A stretch of DNA of 64,000 nucleotides, from positions 16,270-80,269 of the forward strand of contig NZ_FTMO01000013.1 of assembly GCF_900156025.1 (NCBI RefSeq), given 5' to 3'. Below the pieces are notes generated by a model, which was given only the letters and a program-made list of their open reading frames with translations, had not been told where the DNA came from and searched no databases. Position numbers and translations under genes: made by a program. Source of the DNA: Allobosea sp. TND4EK4 (lineage in GTDB: Bacteria > Pseudomonadota > Alphaproteobacteria > Rhizobiales > Beijerinckiaceae). Shown here piece after piece: positions 30,821-38,717 of this stretch (position 1 is its first letter; each line of letters opens with the position of its first letter).

Positions 30821-30883
30821 GATGGCAGGCCTCTTGACGCTCGCCAGGCTCCTTGAAGCGAATTCTTCTCCTGAATGCGCCTG

Positions 30884-31393
30884 TCAGGGCGACTGACACT
30901 GCGCCGACTCACGCTTGACCAAGACCGCGATACTGGCCGGCAAAGGCGATTTGGCCCGCAGTTCAAAGCCGCAAGGCACGGCAAGCTGGCGCCTGCTACC
31001 TCGAGCCGAGAGGTCGAGCCAGTTAGTCTTCTCGAAGTCCTCCGGGAGGGGTGCCGTCCCGGTATCGCTGGGCTTTGGAATACGTTGCGTCTTGATCTGC
31101 AGACCCTGCGCGCCCGAAGCGTTAAGAACTGAGACGAGCGTGTTGTGACCGCTTTGATTGCCATAGATGGCTACTTCGCGGCCGGCCGGAACGACAACGC
31201 GAAGCCGGGACACTCCGTCGAGTTCCTGCTGCAAAGCCGCCATGCGGCCTCTGACCCTTTGGATGTCACGTGCCTGCCGCTCGATGTTGCGATCGGCGGA
31301 GTGCAGACCGCCCTCCAGCTCGCCGACGCGTCGCTCAAGCTGGCATCCACCGACAAACATTGCAGTGACGACGATCGCAATTTGTAAGCGCAT
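30884..31393 (-). CDS. Putative lipoprotein with coiled coil, unknown function
   Basis: 169 residues. The N-terminus MRLQIAIVVTAMFVGGC ends in a lipobox (FVGGC), so the mature protein would be lipid-anchored at Cys17. Residues ~18-60 form a heptad-like helix (LERRVGELEGGLHSADRNIERQ and onward), followed by a small beta-rich region (RLRVVVPAGREVAIYGNQ). It starts 9 bases after the stop of the larger unknown gene at 31403-32788, so both are one transcription unit. Base composition is visibly more AT-rich than the flanks. No family recognised. Confidence 0.65.
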   Translation of the reverse strand: MRLQIAIVVTAMFVGGCQLERRVGELEGGLHSADRNIERQARDIQRVRGRMAALQQELDGVSRLRVVVPAGREVAIYGNQSGHNTLVSVLNASGAQGLQIKTQRIPKPSDTGTAPLPEDFEKTNWLDLSARGSRRQLAVPCGFELRAKSPLPASIAVLVKRESAQCQSP

Positions 31394-31402
31394 GTCGTGA
31401 AC

Positions 31403-32788
31403 TCAAGCTTGCCAGTTGAGGTTGGGATCAGGGTCGGGCGACTTGGGCAGCATTTCGCAGACGAAGCCGATGACCTGCATTCCAGCGCACTCGATGCCCG
31501 CCGCGGTTCGCGTGAAGTCGTGGGTTTTCCGGTCGGTATTGCGCGAATAGTTGCCCCGGACCGAGAATGGCCCCCAGCCGACACTGGCGCTCGCGGAAAA
31601 CTGCGTGGCGACATGCGTGTTCTCCTCACTCGTCATGTCGATGCCGAGCTTGAGGTTTTTTGCGACGATCATCGCGGTCGGATATGCGGGCAACTCGCCG
31701 TTCGGCGGGATCTTCCCGTCACTGAGGACCAAGTTCGAAATCTGCGGGTCGAATTTCCAGCCCCGGTCCCAGAATATCGTCGCATCCCACCAACTGCGCC
31801 GGATCGGGATACGCACCAGCTCCACTTCGACCTTCGAGATCAGCCCGTCACTCTTGAAGCGGCTTTTTTGCTCGGCATAGGAAGCCGAACCGCCGACGGA
31901 CCAGAGCCCCAGATTGAAACCGCCGCCACCGCCGAAGCTGGTCGAGGAGGTTTCATTGACGGTGTGCACCTCTTCCCTGCCCATCGAGAATTTCGTCCAG
32001 GACGTCGCGTGGGCCTCATCCCAGAATTTTGAAGGGAAGAACTTGGTGAACAGATAGGGTGTCCCCTCTGGTGTCGTCTGCTCGGCCAGGCGCACGACTT
32101 CCTTCATTCGCTGCCATCGTTCGCCCGTCCCTCGGCCGAGTTCGGCGATCGTTGCAATAGCCTCCTCGATCTGGGTTTTGCCTCCGGCGAGCCAACGGTC
32201 GTATTTCTGTTGCACCTTTTGCCGCAGAATCCCGGCCTTGGTGAACCATTCGCTCTGAGCGGCGGGATCGTTCGGGCGCCCAAGATAGTCGGCCTGAAGA
32301 CTCCTATAGGTCGTGAGAGCTGCCAGATAATCTCCCATGCGTTCCTGATAGGCTTCGTACAGGGGCGTGTCCGCCGGTACCTTCTTGGTCGCCCCAGTGG
32401 TCAGATCGACAGCGTCGACCATGCGGGTAAGCATCTCTTGAGCTGACGCCAGCCGCTTCTTTTCGTTGTTGTTCAATGTGACGACGGGGCGGATCGTTTC
32501 GCTTAACACGCGCTTGTAATAGGCGTCGACTTTACGGTCGGAAGGGACCCATTGGCCGCGGGGCGGCGGAACTGTATTGACCAAACTGGCGAAATCGGCG
32601 GCGATTTCTGATTTGTTGAGTTCAACGAAGCTGAAATCGAGATCGTCCTTGCCGAGTGGAATGCCCGGCAGACAGAACGAGACGTAGCTGCCGCCCACCG
32701 GAGCGAGATTGTTGATCGTGTCCGGGCCACAAACGAGGAGATAGATCTTTTCGAGCAGCGACTTCAGCAGGTCTTCTTCGCTTGTCAT
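31403..32788 (-). CDS. Protein of unknown function with helical middle and glycine/serine-rich beta C-terminus
   Basis: 461 residues, no signal peptide. Residues 1-95 form an alpha/beta opening (GGSYVSFCLPGIPLGKDDLDFSF); ~95-250 are mostly helical and charged; ~260-461 are beta-rich. Two stretches have strongly alternating small/hydrophobic residues: FGGGGGFNLGLWSVGGSASY and FSASASVGWGPFSVRGNYSR, about 115 residues apart, each followed by charged residues. Between them is a Trp-rich motif (RRSWWDATIFWDRGWKF) and PPNGELPAYPTAMIVAKN. The pattern recalls amphipathic hairpins of membrane-inserting proteins, but that is speculation. It lies upstream of the lipoprotein gene in a lower-GC islet, suggesting horizontal acquisition. 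Confidence 0.75.
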   Translation of the reverse strand: MTSEEDLLKSLLEKIYLLVCGPDTINNLAPVGGSYVSFCLPGIPLGKDDLDFSFVELNKSEIAADFASLVNTVPPPRGQWVPSDRKVDAYYKRVLSETIRPVVTLNNNEKKRLASAQEMLTRMVDAVDLTTGATKKVPADTPLYEAYQERMGDYLAALTTYRSLQADYLGRPNDPAAQSEWFTKAGILRQKVQQKYDRWLAGGKTQIEEAIATIAELGRGTGERWQRMKEVVRLAEQTTPEGTPYLFTKFFPSKFWDEAHATSWTKFSMGREEVHTVNETSSTSFGGGGGFNLGLWSVGGSASYAEQKSRFKSDGLISKVEVELVRIPIRRSWWDATIFWDRGWKFDPQISNLVLSDGKIPPNGELPAYPTAMIVAKNLKLGIDMTSEENTHVATQFSASASVGWGPFSVRGNYSRNTDRKTHDFTRTAAGIECAGMQVIGFVCEMLPKSPDPDPNLNWQA

Positions 32789-32929
32789 TGCACGCCCCAG
32801 GGTTAGCCGAGATTATCTCTCTACCATAGGTTGTGGAATGATGCTGTCAATGGCATCGCAGCGATTTCTCCGCGGCTTGACCCTGCGCGAAGCTGCGTGC
32901 GATCCCGGCTGTGTTGCAGGAGCCGGACC

Positions 32930-33679
32930 ATGAGCGAGAGCGTCGTCACCGAAACCGTCGCAGCGGGCGTGATGCAGATCACGATGAACCGGCCCGACCG
33001 CAAGAACGCGCTCGACCGCGCGAGCTATGCCGGGCTGATCGCAGCCCTCGCTGCCGCCGAGGCCGACGCCTCGATCCGCGCCGTCCTGCTGACCGGAGCC
33101 GGAGGCTGCTTCACCAGCGGCAACGACATCAAGGACTTCGCGATCGCCGCCGCATCGGGCGAAGGGCCGCGCATCGCGATCGACTTCCTGACCGCGATCT
33201 CGACCGCCCGCAAGCCGATCGTCGCCGCTGTCGAGGGCTTCGCGGTCGGCATCGGCACGACGATGCTGCTGCATTGCGACCTCGCCTTCGCCGGCGAGGG
33301 CGCGACCTTCCGCCTGCCCTTCGTGACGCTCGGCCTGTCGCCCGAGGGCGGATCGAGCTATCTCCTGCCGCTCGTGGCCGGCGCGAAGAAGGCGGCCGAG
33401 CTTCTGATGCTGGGCGAGGCTTTCGGCACCGAGGCCGCGATGCAGGCCGGCCTCCTCAACGCCGTCGTGTCCCAGGGCACGGCGCTGGACCACGCGCTCG
33501 GCAAGGCCAAGGCCCTGGCCGCGCTACCGCCTGAATCCATGGCCCTCACCAAGAGGCTGCTGAAGCGCGGCACGGACAACGCCGTGGCCGAGACCATCGC
33601 GATCGAGGCGCATCATCTCGGCGAGCGCCTGCGTTCGCCAGAGGCGATGGCAGCCTTCGCCGCCTTCCTGAAGAGGTAG
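32930..33679 (+). CDS. Enoyl-CoA hydratase/isomerase family protein
   Basis: 249-residue crotonase-fold protein. [14 protein letters not shown], the oxyanion-hole segment [14 protein letters not shown] and the second oxyanion segment [31 protein letters not shown] are clear. At the usual catalytic position the sequence reads [14 protein letters not shown], keeping a Glu in PEGGSS and lacking a second Glu, a pattern common to enoyl-CoA isomerase-like members; the exact reaction is open. The ATG at 32930 has CAGGAG upstream. It stands alone, between the unknown islet and convergent tctA. Confidence 0.88.
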   Translation: MSESVVTETVAAGVMQITMNRPDRKNALDRASYAGLIAALAAAEADASIRAVLLTGAGGCFTSGNDIKDFAIAAASGEGPRIAIDFLTAISTARKPIVAAVEGFAVGIGTTMLLHCDLAFAGEGATFRLPFVTLGLSPEGGSSYLLPLVAGAKKAAELLMLGEAFGTEAAMQAGLLNAVVSQGTALDHALGKAKALAALPPESMALTKRLLKRGTDNAVAETIAIEAHHLGERLRSPEAMAAFAAFLKR

Positions 33680-33736
33680 CGGCGGCGACGGCGTGGTGTT
33701 GCCGGCCGCGAAGCATGCCTCCGCGGCCCGACAGGT

Positions 33737-35254
33737 TCAGGGCGGCGTCACCTCGCCCTCGGGCACGATCTGCGTCCTCTTCCCGAAGGGCAGCATCCGC
33801 CACAGCATCAGACCCCAGATCACCACGGTACAGACCCCGAGAACGCCCGCGATCGGCCTCTCGAAGAACACCAGGAACGACCCGTCCGACTTGATCATCG
33901 ACGTCATGAAGTTCTGCTCGAGCATCTCTCCGAGCACGAGACCGAGGATCAGCGGCGCGACGGGTACGCCATGCTCTTCGAGAAACCAGCCGAAAACGCC
34001 CATGACGGCCATGAGCACGATGCCATAGAGCGAGTTGGTCATCGCGAATGAGCCGACCATGCAGAAGATCAGGATGACCGGCAGCAGGATGTTGCGCGGC
34101 ACCCTCAGGATCTGCTTGGCCGACTTGATCGCCGCCCAACCCAGCGGAAACATGATGAGGTTGGCCAGGATGAAGATGATGAAGACAGCGTAGATCAGTT
34201 GCGGCGTCTGCAGGAAGACGCTCGGCCCCGGATTCATGCCCTTCATATAGAGCACGCCGATGACAATGGCGGTGATGGAATCGCCGGGGATACCGAAGAC
34301 GAGAGCCGGAATCCATGCGCCCCCGAGTGCCGCGTTGTTCGCCGATGTCGCGTCGACAATGCCTTCGATATGGCCGGTCCCGAATTTTTCAGGTTCTTTC
34401 GACAGCTTCTTAGACAGGGCGTAGGACACCCAGGCCGCGATATCGGACCCGGCTCCGGGCAGGGCGCCGATCAACGACCCCAGAATGGAGCCGCGGAAGA
34501 AGTTCTTCCAGTATTTGCGCCAGACGCCGCCGACACCGCGGAGAAGCCTCCCGACCTGTTGCTGCACCATGGCGCTGCCCTGATCGAGCGAGACCGCGCC
34601 ACGCAGCAGTTCCGACACCGCGAACATCCCGATCAGCGTGGGGATGAAGTTGATCCCCGCCAGCAGGTCGACATTGTCGAAGGTGAAACGCGGCTGGCCC
34701 GCCGCGGGATCGATGCCGACCGTTCCGATCGCCAGCCCCAGGAACAACGACAGCAGGCCCTTCACCACGTCGCCGCTGCCGATGAAGACGGCGCAGGTCA
34801 GGCCTAGGCACGCCAACCAGAAATACTCGAAGGAGGAGAAGTTGATCGCCAGCTCCGCCAGGGCCGGCGCGAGCACGATCAGCACGATGACGCCGAAGAT
34901 GCCTCCCATGACGGAAAACACCAGATTGACGCCCATGCACAGGTCGAGCTGACCTTTCTTGGTCATCTCGTAGCTTTCGTCGGCATAGGCCGCGGAAGCC
35001 GGCGTTCCCGGCATGCGCAGCATGGCGGCCGGGATGTCGCCGGCGAAGATCGCCATCGCCGTCGCGGTCACGATGGCGCCCAGCGCCGGAACGGGATCCA
35101 TGAAGAAGGTCACCGGCACGAGCAGCGCGGTCGCCATCGTGGCGGTCAGGCCGGGCATGGCGCCGACGAACATGCCGAACATCGCGGCGCCCAGAATGAC
35201 GGCCAGCACCTGAAACTGGAAAACAAGACCGAAGGCGGTTTCGATTGCAGCCAT
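33737..35254 (-). CDS. tctA: Tripartite tricarboxylate transporter large membrane subunit
   Basis: 505 residues, about 11-12 membrane segments. The family signature GAMPGLTATMATALLVPVTF is near residue 30, and the second repeat carries GALPGAGSDIAAWVSYALS. TctA forms the Na+- or H+-driven channel for citrate or other carboxylates presented by TctC. It follows tctB by 10 bases; with tctC the operon order is C-B-A. Confidence 0.96.
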   Translation of the reverse strand: MAAIETAFGLVFQFQVLAVILGAAMFGMFVGAMPGLTATMATALLVPVTFFMDPVPALGAIVTATAMAIFAGDIPAAMLRMPGTPASAAYADESYEMTKKGQLDLCMGVNLVFSVMGGIFGVIVLIVLAPALAELAINFSSFEYFWLACLGLTCAVFIGSGDVVKGLLSLFLGLAIGTVGIDPAAGQPRFTFDNVDLLAGINFIPTLIGMFAVSELLRGAVSLDQGSAMVQQQVGRLLRGVGGVWRKYWKNFFRGSILGSLIGALPGAGSDIAAWVSYALSKKLSKEPEKFGTGHIEGIVDATSANNAALGGAWIPALVFGIPGDSITAIVIGVLYMKGMNPGPSVFLQTPQLIYAVFIIFILANLIMFPLGWAAIKSAKQILRVPRNILLPVILIFCMVGSFAMTNSLYGIVLMAVMGVFGWFLEEHGVPVAPLILGLVLGEMLEQNFMTSMIKSDGSFLVFFERPIAGVLGVCTVVIWGLMLWRMLPFGKRTQIVPEGEVTPP

Positions 35255-35264
35255 CGCCGCCTCC

Positions 35265-35732
35265 TCAGAGCAGGCTGTCGAGGATGCCGCGCGGCAAGGG
35301 CACGAGCATCATCGAACCGAAGAACCAGTTGACCAGCAGCGTCATCGCGACGGCGACGATCACCGCTGTCACAGGCTTCACGCCGAACCAGAGGAACAGC
35401 ACGATCTGGATCGCGAACGCGCAGGGGATGAAGCCCAGCGTCTCGGAGGCGAAGATGTAGAATAGCATCGCGGCGATCATCAGCGCGAAGGACAGGACCT
35501 TGCGCGGATCCCGCGTCCAGGCCGCCAGCTTCAGCCAGGGCGCCTTAACCTCCCGCCGGTCGCGGATGATGAGGACAAGCGAGCACAGGATGATGCCCGC
35601 CCCCAGGATCCGCGGGAACAGGCTCGGGCCGTAGTTCTGGCCGGGAAAGGACGGAAACGAGAATGTCAGCGCGATCATGGCGGCCGCGAGAAGAACGAAA
35701 GCGGCGCCGACGATGGTGTCGTTGAAACGCAT
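35265..35732 (-). CDS. tctB: Tripartite tricarboxylate transporter small membrane subunit
   Basis: 155 residues with four membrane segments and the TctB pattern: an N-terminal helix (DTIVGAAFVLLAAAMIALTF), then SLFPRILGAGIILCSLVLI. Low sequence conservation is normal for this subunit; position between tctC and tctA makes the call secure. Confidence 0.93.
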   Translation of the reverse strand: MRFNDTIVGAAFVLLAAAMIALTFSFPSFPGQNYGPSLFPRILGAGIILCSLVLIIRDRREVKAPWLKLAAWTRDPRKVLSFALMIAAMLFYIFASETLGFIPCAFAIQIVLFLWFGVKPVTAVIVAVAMTLLVNWFFGSMMLVPLPRGILDSLL

Positions 35733-35812
35733 GGATCGACCTGGCAGGAGAAGACGCAGAAGTGCGCGCCGGCTGGTGCCGGCGCGCCGCGAAACGCACT
35801 CGCAGAGCGCCG

Positions 35813-36802
35813 TCAGCCCCTGGCCAGGCCGCCCGCCTTCATGAAGTCGCCCATCGCCTTGTCGCTATCGGCCATGTACTTCCGGAAGTCTTCCGCATTG
35901 GCGTAGATCATCGTCAGGCCGCGGGAATCCATGAAGTCCTTGTATTCCTTGGCCTCGTAGATCTTCTTGAGCTCCGCCGAGAGCAGCTTCGCGATGTCCG
36001 GGGGCAGGTTCTTCGGGCCGCCGATGCCGCGCCAGGACCCGAGCGTGAAGTTGATGTTCATCGCCTCCTTCAGCGTCGGGACATCCTTGAACTGCGGATT
36101 GCGCTCGGCTGCCATGATCGCCAGCGACCGCGCCTTGCCGGCATCGAGCATGGCGCGCGCCTCCGGGACCGAGCAGGTCACGAGGTCGATACCGCCGGCC
36201 GCCAGATCCTGCATCGCCGGTGCCGCACCGTTCGAGGGCACCCACGCCACATGATCAGGCTTCAGACCCATAGCCTGCAGCCAGCCGATCAGCGCCAGGT
36301 GCCAGATACCGCCCTGGCCGGTCCCCGAAGCCTTCATCTTGCCGGCCGGCGCGGTCTTGATCGCCTCCGCCAGCTCGACCACAGTCTTGTAGGGCGAGTC
36401 TCCCCGAACCTGCACGCCCGGAGGGTCGCTGTTCATCAGCGCCAGCGGCGTATAGTCGGCATAGGTCAGCTTGGTCAGGCCCTGATGGTGCATCATCGCG
36501 ATTTCCGAGGTGATGATGCCGAGCGTGTAGCCGTCAGGGGCCGCGCTCGCGATGGCCGAATGCCCGACGACGCCCGAGCCGCCGGTGCGGTTCACCACAT
36601 TGAAGGGCTGGCCGAGGCTCTTCTCCAGCAGCGCGCCGATGATGCGCACCACGGCGTCGGTGCCGCCGCCGGCACCCCATGGGCAAACCACGGTCACGGG
36701 CCGGGACGGAAACTTGGCCTGGGCGATGGCCGGCGCGGCGATCAGGCCAGCCGCGCCGGCAGCCGCGCCTTTGAGCACACTGCGTCTGTTGATGAGGGTC
36801 AT
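35813..36802 (-). CDS. tctC: Tripartite tricarboxylate transporter binding protein (Bug family)
   Basis: 329 residues with a Tat-type signal (NRRSVLKGAAAGAAGLIAAP, cleavage near AIAQA). The mature domain begins FPSRPVTVVCPWGAGGGTDAVVRIIGALLEKSLGQPFNVVNRTGGSG, the Bug-family ligand loop. It captures a carboxylate in the periplasm for TctAB; the ligand cannot be told. GGAGGA precedes the ATG. Confidence 0.95.
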   Translation of the reverse strand: MTLINRRSVLKGAAAGAAGLIAAPAIAQAKFPSRPVTVVCPWGAGGGTDAVVRIIGALLEKSLGQPFNVVNRTGGSGVVGHSAIASAAPDGYTLGIITSEIAMMHHQGLTKLTYADYTPLALMNSDPPGVQVRGDSPYKTVVELAEAIKTAPAGKMKASGTGQGGIWHLALIGWLQAMGLKPDHVAWVPSNGAAPAMQDLAAGGIDLVTCSVPEARAMLDAGKARSLAIMAAERNPQFKDVPTLKEAMNINFTLGSWRGIGGPKNLPPDIAKLLSAELKKIYEAKEYKDFMDSRGLTMIYANAEDFRKYMADSDKAMGDFMKAGGLARG

Positions 36803-36881
36803 TCGGGTATTCCTCCGCTAAATCGTTTTAATGTCCGGGCGCTCCTCGTCCGTGACGGGGCCCCCTTTGATTGACTCCAGT

Positions 36882-36893
36882 ATAGGAGCCTAT
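36882..36893. promoter_or_regulatory. Short palindrome in the tctCBA upstream region
   Basis: ATAGG-AG-CCTAT, 79 bases upstream of the tctC ATG, in an otherwise unremarkable 124-base gap after the gene at 36927. It is suitable as half of an operator or a promoter-overlapping site; no regulator gene is adjacent. Confidence 0.3.
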
Positions 36894-36926
36894 CCGGCTA
36901 CGTGTGACAACCTCCCATTTCGCCGG

Positions 36927-38363
36927 TCAACGCCCGCACAGAAGCGGTACGACGGCGGAGCCCACGGCGCTCACCACGGCGCCGGTGCTGAGTTCGGGCC
37001 CCGCCTGCCCGCCCGCGACGGGAAGAGACGCGCCGTTTCGCGCCAGCAGGCTCAGGATCGCTTCGCCACCGACCATCGCATGGCGGCGCAGGGGCGCGAC
37101 GCCGGCGACGAGCTGGCCGGCGGGCTCGTTCGCCACGGTGCCGACGAGCCGGGCCTGGCGGTCGAAGACCGCCGCCCCGGCCTGGCCCGGCTGGAGCGGC
37201 GCCAGCACGGCCGGCCTGCCGCCGGCCTCGGCCCCCTCGCCGGGCAGGGCCTGCTCCTGCGGCTGCCCGGCACCGCTGCCATAGGCGATCAGCACGAGAG
37301 GCACGCCGGGCCTGGCCTGGCCGCCCAGCGAGATCGGCTTGGCGACGACCGCGCCGTCGAGGTCGAACAGGGCGAGGCCGCTCGCCTCGTCCTTCGCGCG
37401 CAGCTTCGCATTGCGGCCGCCGATGCTGAGGCTGCGGCAACCTTCGGCGGTCGCGGCCGCGCCGAGGGCGAGCTTGTCCCCGACGAGGAGCGCGACGCCG
37501 GAGCGGATGTTCGGCCGCGCCGCCGGCTGGCCTCCCGGAAGCGGCGTCCCGCCGGCGGGGAGCCCTTGCGCTACAACCGGGACCGCGGAACCTTGCGTCG
37601 GCATCGGTCCGCTCGGGAACGGTTCGAAGCTGCCCGCGATGGCGATCACCAGCTTGTCGACGCTCGCCGCCTGCGCCTTGTCGTAGCCGATCGAGAAGCC
37701 GCGCAGCCCCTGCGGCCCAGCCGCGAGCCTGCGGTAGAACTTGCCCGTCGGCGTCTCACCGGTCACCACGAAGAAATCGGGCCTGAGCAGCTTGTAGGTG
37801 ATCTTGCGCGGGCTGTTGGGGTTGACCGTGGTCGCCTTCTCGAACAGCGCCGCGAGGTTGTCCCCCGGCGGCGAGGCGGAGGTGTCGAGCGTCACTTTCT
37901 CGTCGGCGCTCTGCCAGCGACTGCCGGCCGGCGTCACGTCCCGCTTCGGCAGGAGCTTGGTCGGCACGCCGATCCTGACCCCCGTCTTGTCGTCGGCGAT
38001 GAGCCGGAATCCGGCCGCATCGCGCGCCGCCTGCGCCGCCTTGGCCAGCGCCGCCCGTTCGGCGGGAGGCAGCACGCCGTCCGCCGGCCCGCGCCCGCTC
38101 TTGAACGTGTTGATCGCCCGGAAGGTCAGCGCGCCGAAGGAGCCGCTGGTCGCACCGGTAAAGCCGCCCGCCCAGATCAGATCGGCCTGGATCGCCTTGC
38201 GTTCCGCCTCGGGCAAGGCCTCGAAGCTCGCCTGGGCCGTCGCCATCTGCGGGTTGGGGGCGGGGGCGGGAGCCTGCGCATGAGCCAAGCCGAGCGAGGT
38301 CAGCAGCAGCACCGTCACCATCGACATCGTCCAAGGGCCGTTTCGGCGTACAGGCAGCATCAT
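36927..38363 (-). CDS. Secreted protein with peptidoglycan-binding-like N-terminus and degenerate trypsin-like domain
   Basis: 478 residues from the ATG at 38363, with a signal peptide (MSMVTVLLLTSLGLAHAQA). Residues ~45-90 (ERKAIQADLIWAGGFTGATSGSFGALTFRAINTFK) resemble a peptidoglycan-binding repeat. The C-terminal ~180 residues resemble a trypsin-like beta-barrel (GVALLVGDKLALGAAATAEGCRSLSIG...). The catalytic GDSGGP is replaced by GQAGAAVFD, and no His-Asp pair is evident, so it is probably inactive. A Pro/Gly-rich linker separates the parts. An upstream in-frame ATG (38393) is possible, but GAGGACC fits 38363 or 38360. Exact function unknown; an envelope role is inferred. Confidence 0.6.
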   Translation of the reverse strand: MMLPVRRNGPWTMSMVTVLLLTSLGLAHAQAPAPAPNPQMATAQASFEALPEAERKAIQADLIWAGGFTGATSGSFGALTFRAINTFKSGRGPADGVLPPAERAALAKAAQAARDAAGFRLIADDKTGVRIGVPTKLLPKRDVTPAGSRWQSADEKVTLDTSASPPGDNLAALFEKATTVNPNSPRKITYKLLRPDFFVVTGETPTGKFYRRLAAGPQGLRGFSIGYDKAQAASVDKLVIAIAGSFEPFPSGPMPTQGSAVPVVAQGLPAGGTPLPGGQPAARPNIRSGVALLVGDKLALGAAATAEGCRSLSIGGRNAKLRAKDEASGLALFDLDGAVVAKPISLGGQARPGVPLVLIAYGSGAGQPQEQALPGEGAEAGGRPAVLAPLQPGQAGAAVFDRQARLVGTVANEPAGQLVAGVAPLRRHAMVGGEAILSLLARNGASLPVAGGQAGPELSTGAVVSAVGSAVVPLLCGR

Positions 38364-38717
38364 CGGGTCCTCGCGGGCGGATCGCGGCCGCATTGAGCTT
38401 CAGAATGCCCCGCACCGCAACCGGAACGGCGCAACCCAGAGGCGCGGGTCATCCCGGCGACCGCAGGGCGACCCGGGATCCATGCCGGAACCTCGCCGAG
38501 AACGCTCAGGCATGGATCCCGGATCTCCGCTTTGCTCCGTCCGGGATGACCCGCTGACTCAGACTGCTGAGGCTATACCGGCCGACGCATCCACCGCCTC
38601 CTTCATCCACACGACTTGCGCGCGAATCCGGCAGTGATAGCCTGCCGGCGCTTTCGCCCGTCATCGGACGGACGTCAGAGTCAGCCAGGCTGGCTGCTCC
38701 GGCCCCAGAGGATCGAG
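38364..38717. other. 354-base intergenic region before the alpha-2-macroglobulin gene
   Basis: It holds one GTCATCCCGG-family repeat (38448-38550). The remaining ~165 bases before 38718 should contain the promoter for the A2M-pbpC pair; no clear promoter boxes, small gene or RNA gene were recognised. Confidence 0.6.
38448..38550. repeat. Palindromic repeat, GTCATCCCGG family
   Basis: 103 bases; ends GTCATCCCGGCGACCG and GTCCGGGATGAC, inner arms GGGATCCATGCC and GGCATGGATCCCGG. Its left arm (GGCGACCGCAGGG) is nearly the same as that of the copy inside phnJ. Confidence 0.9.
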
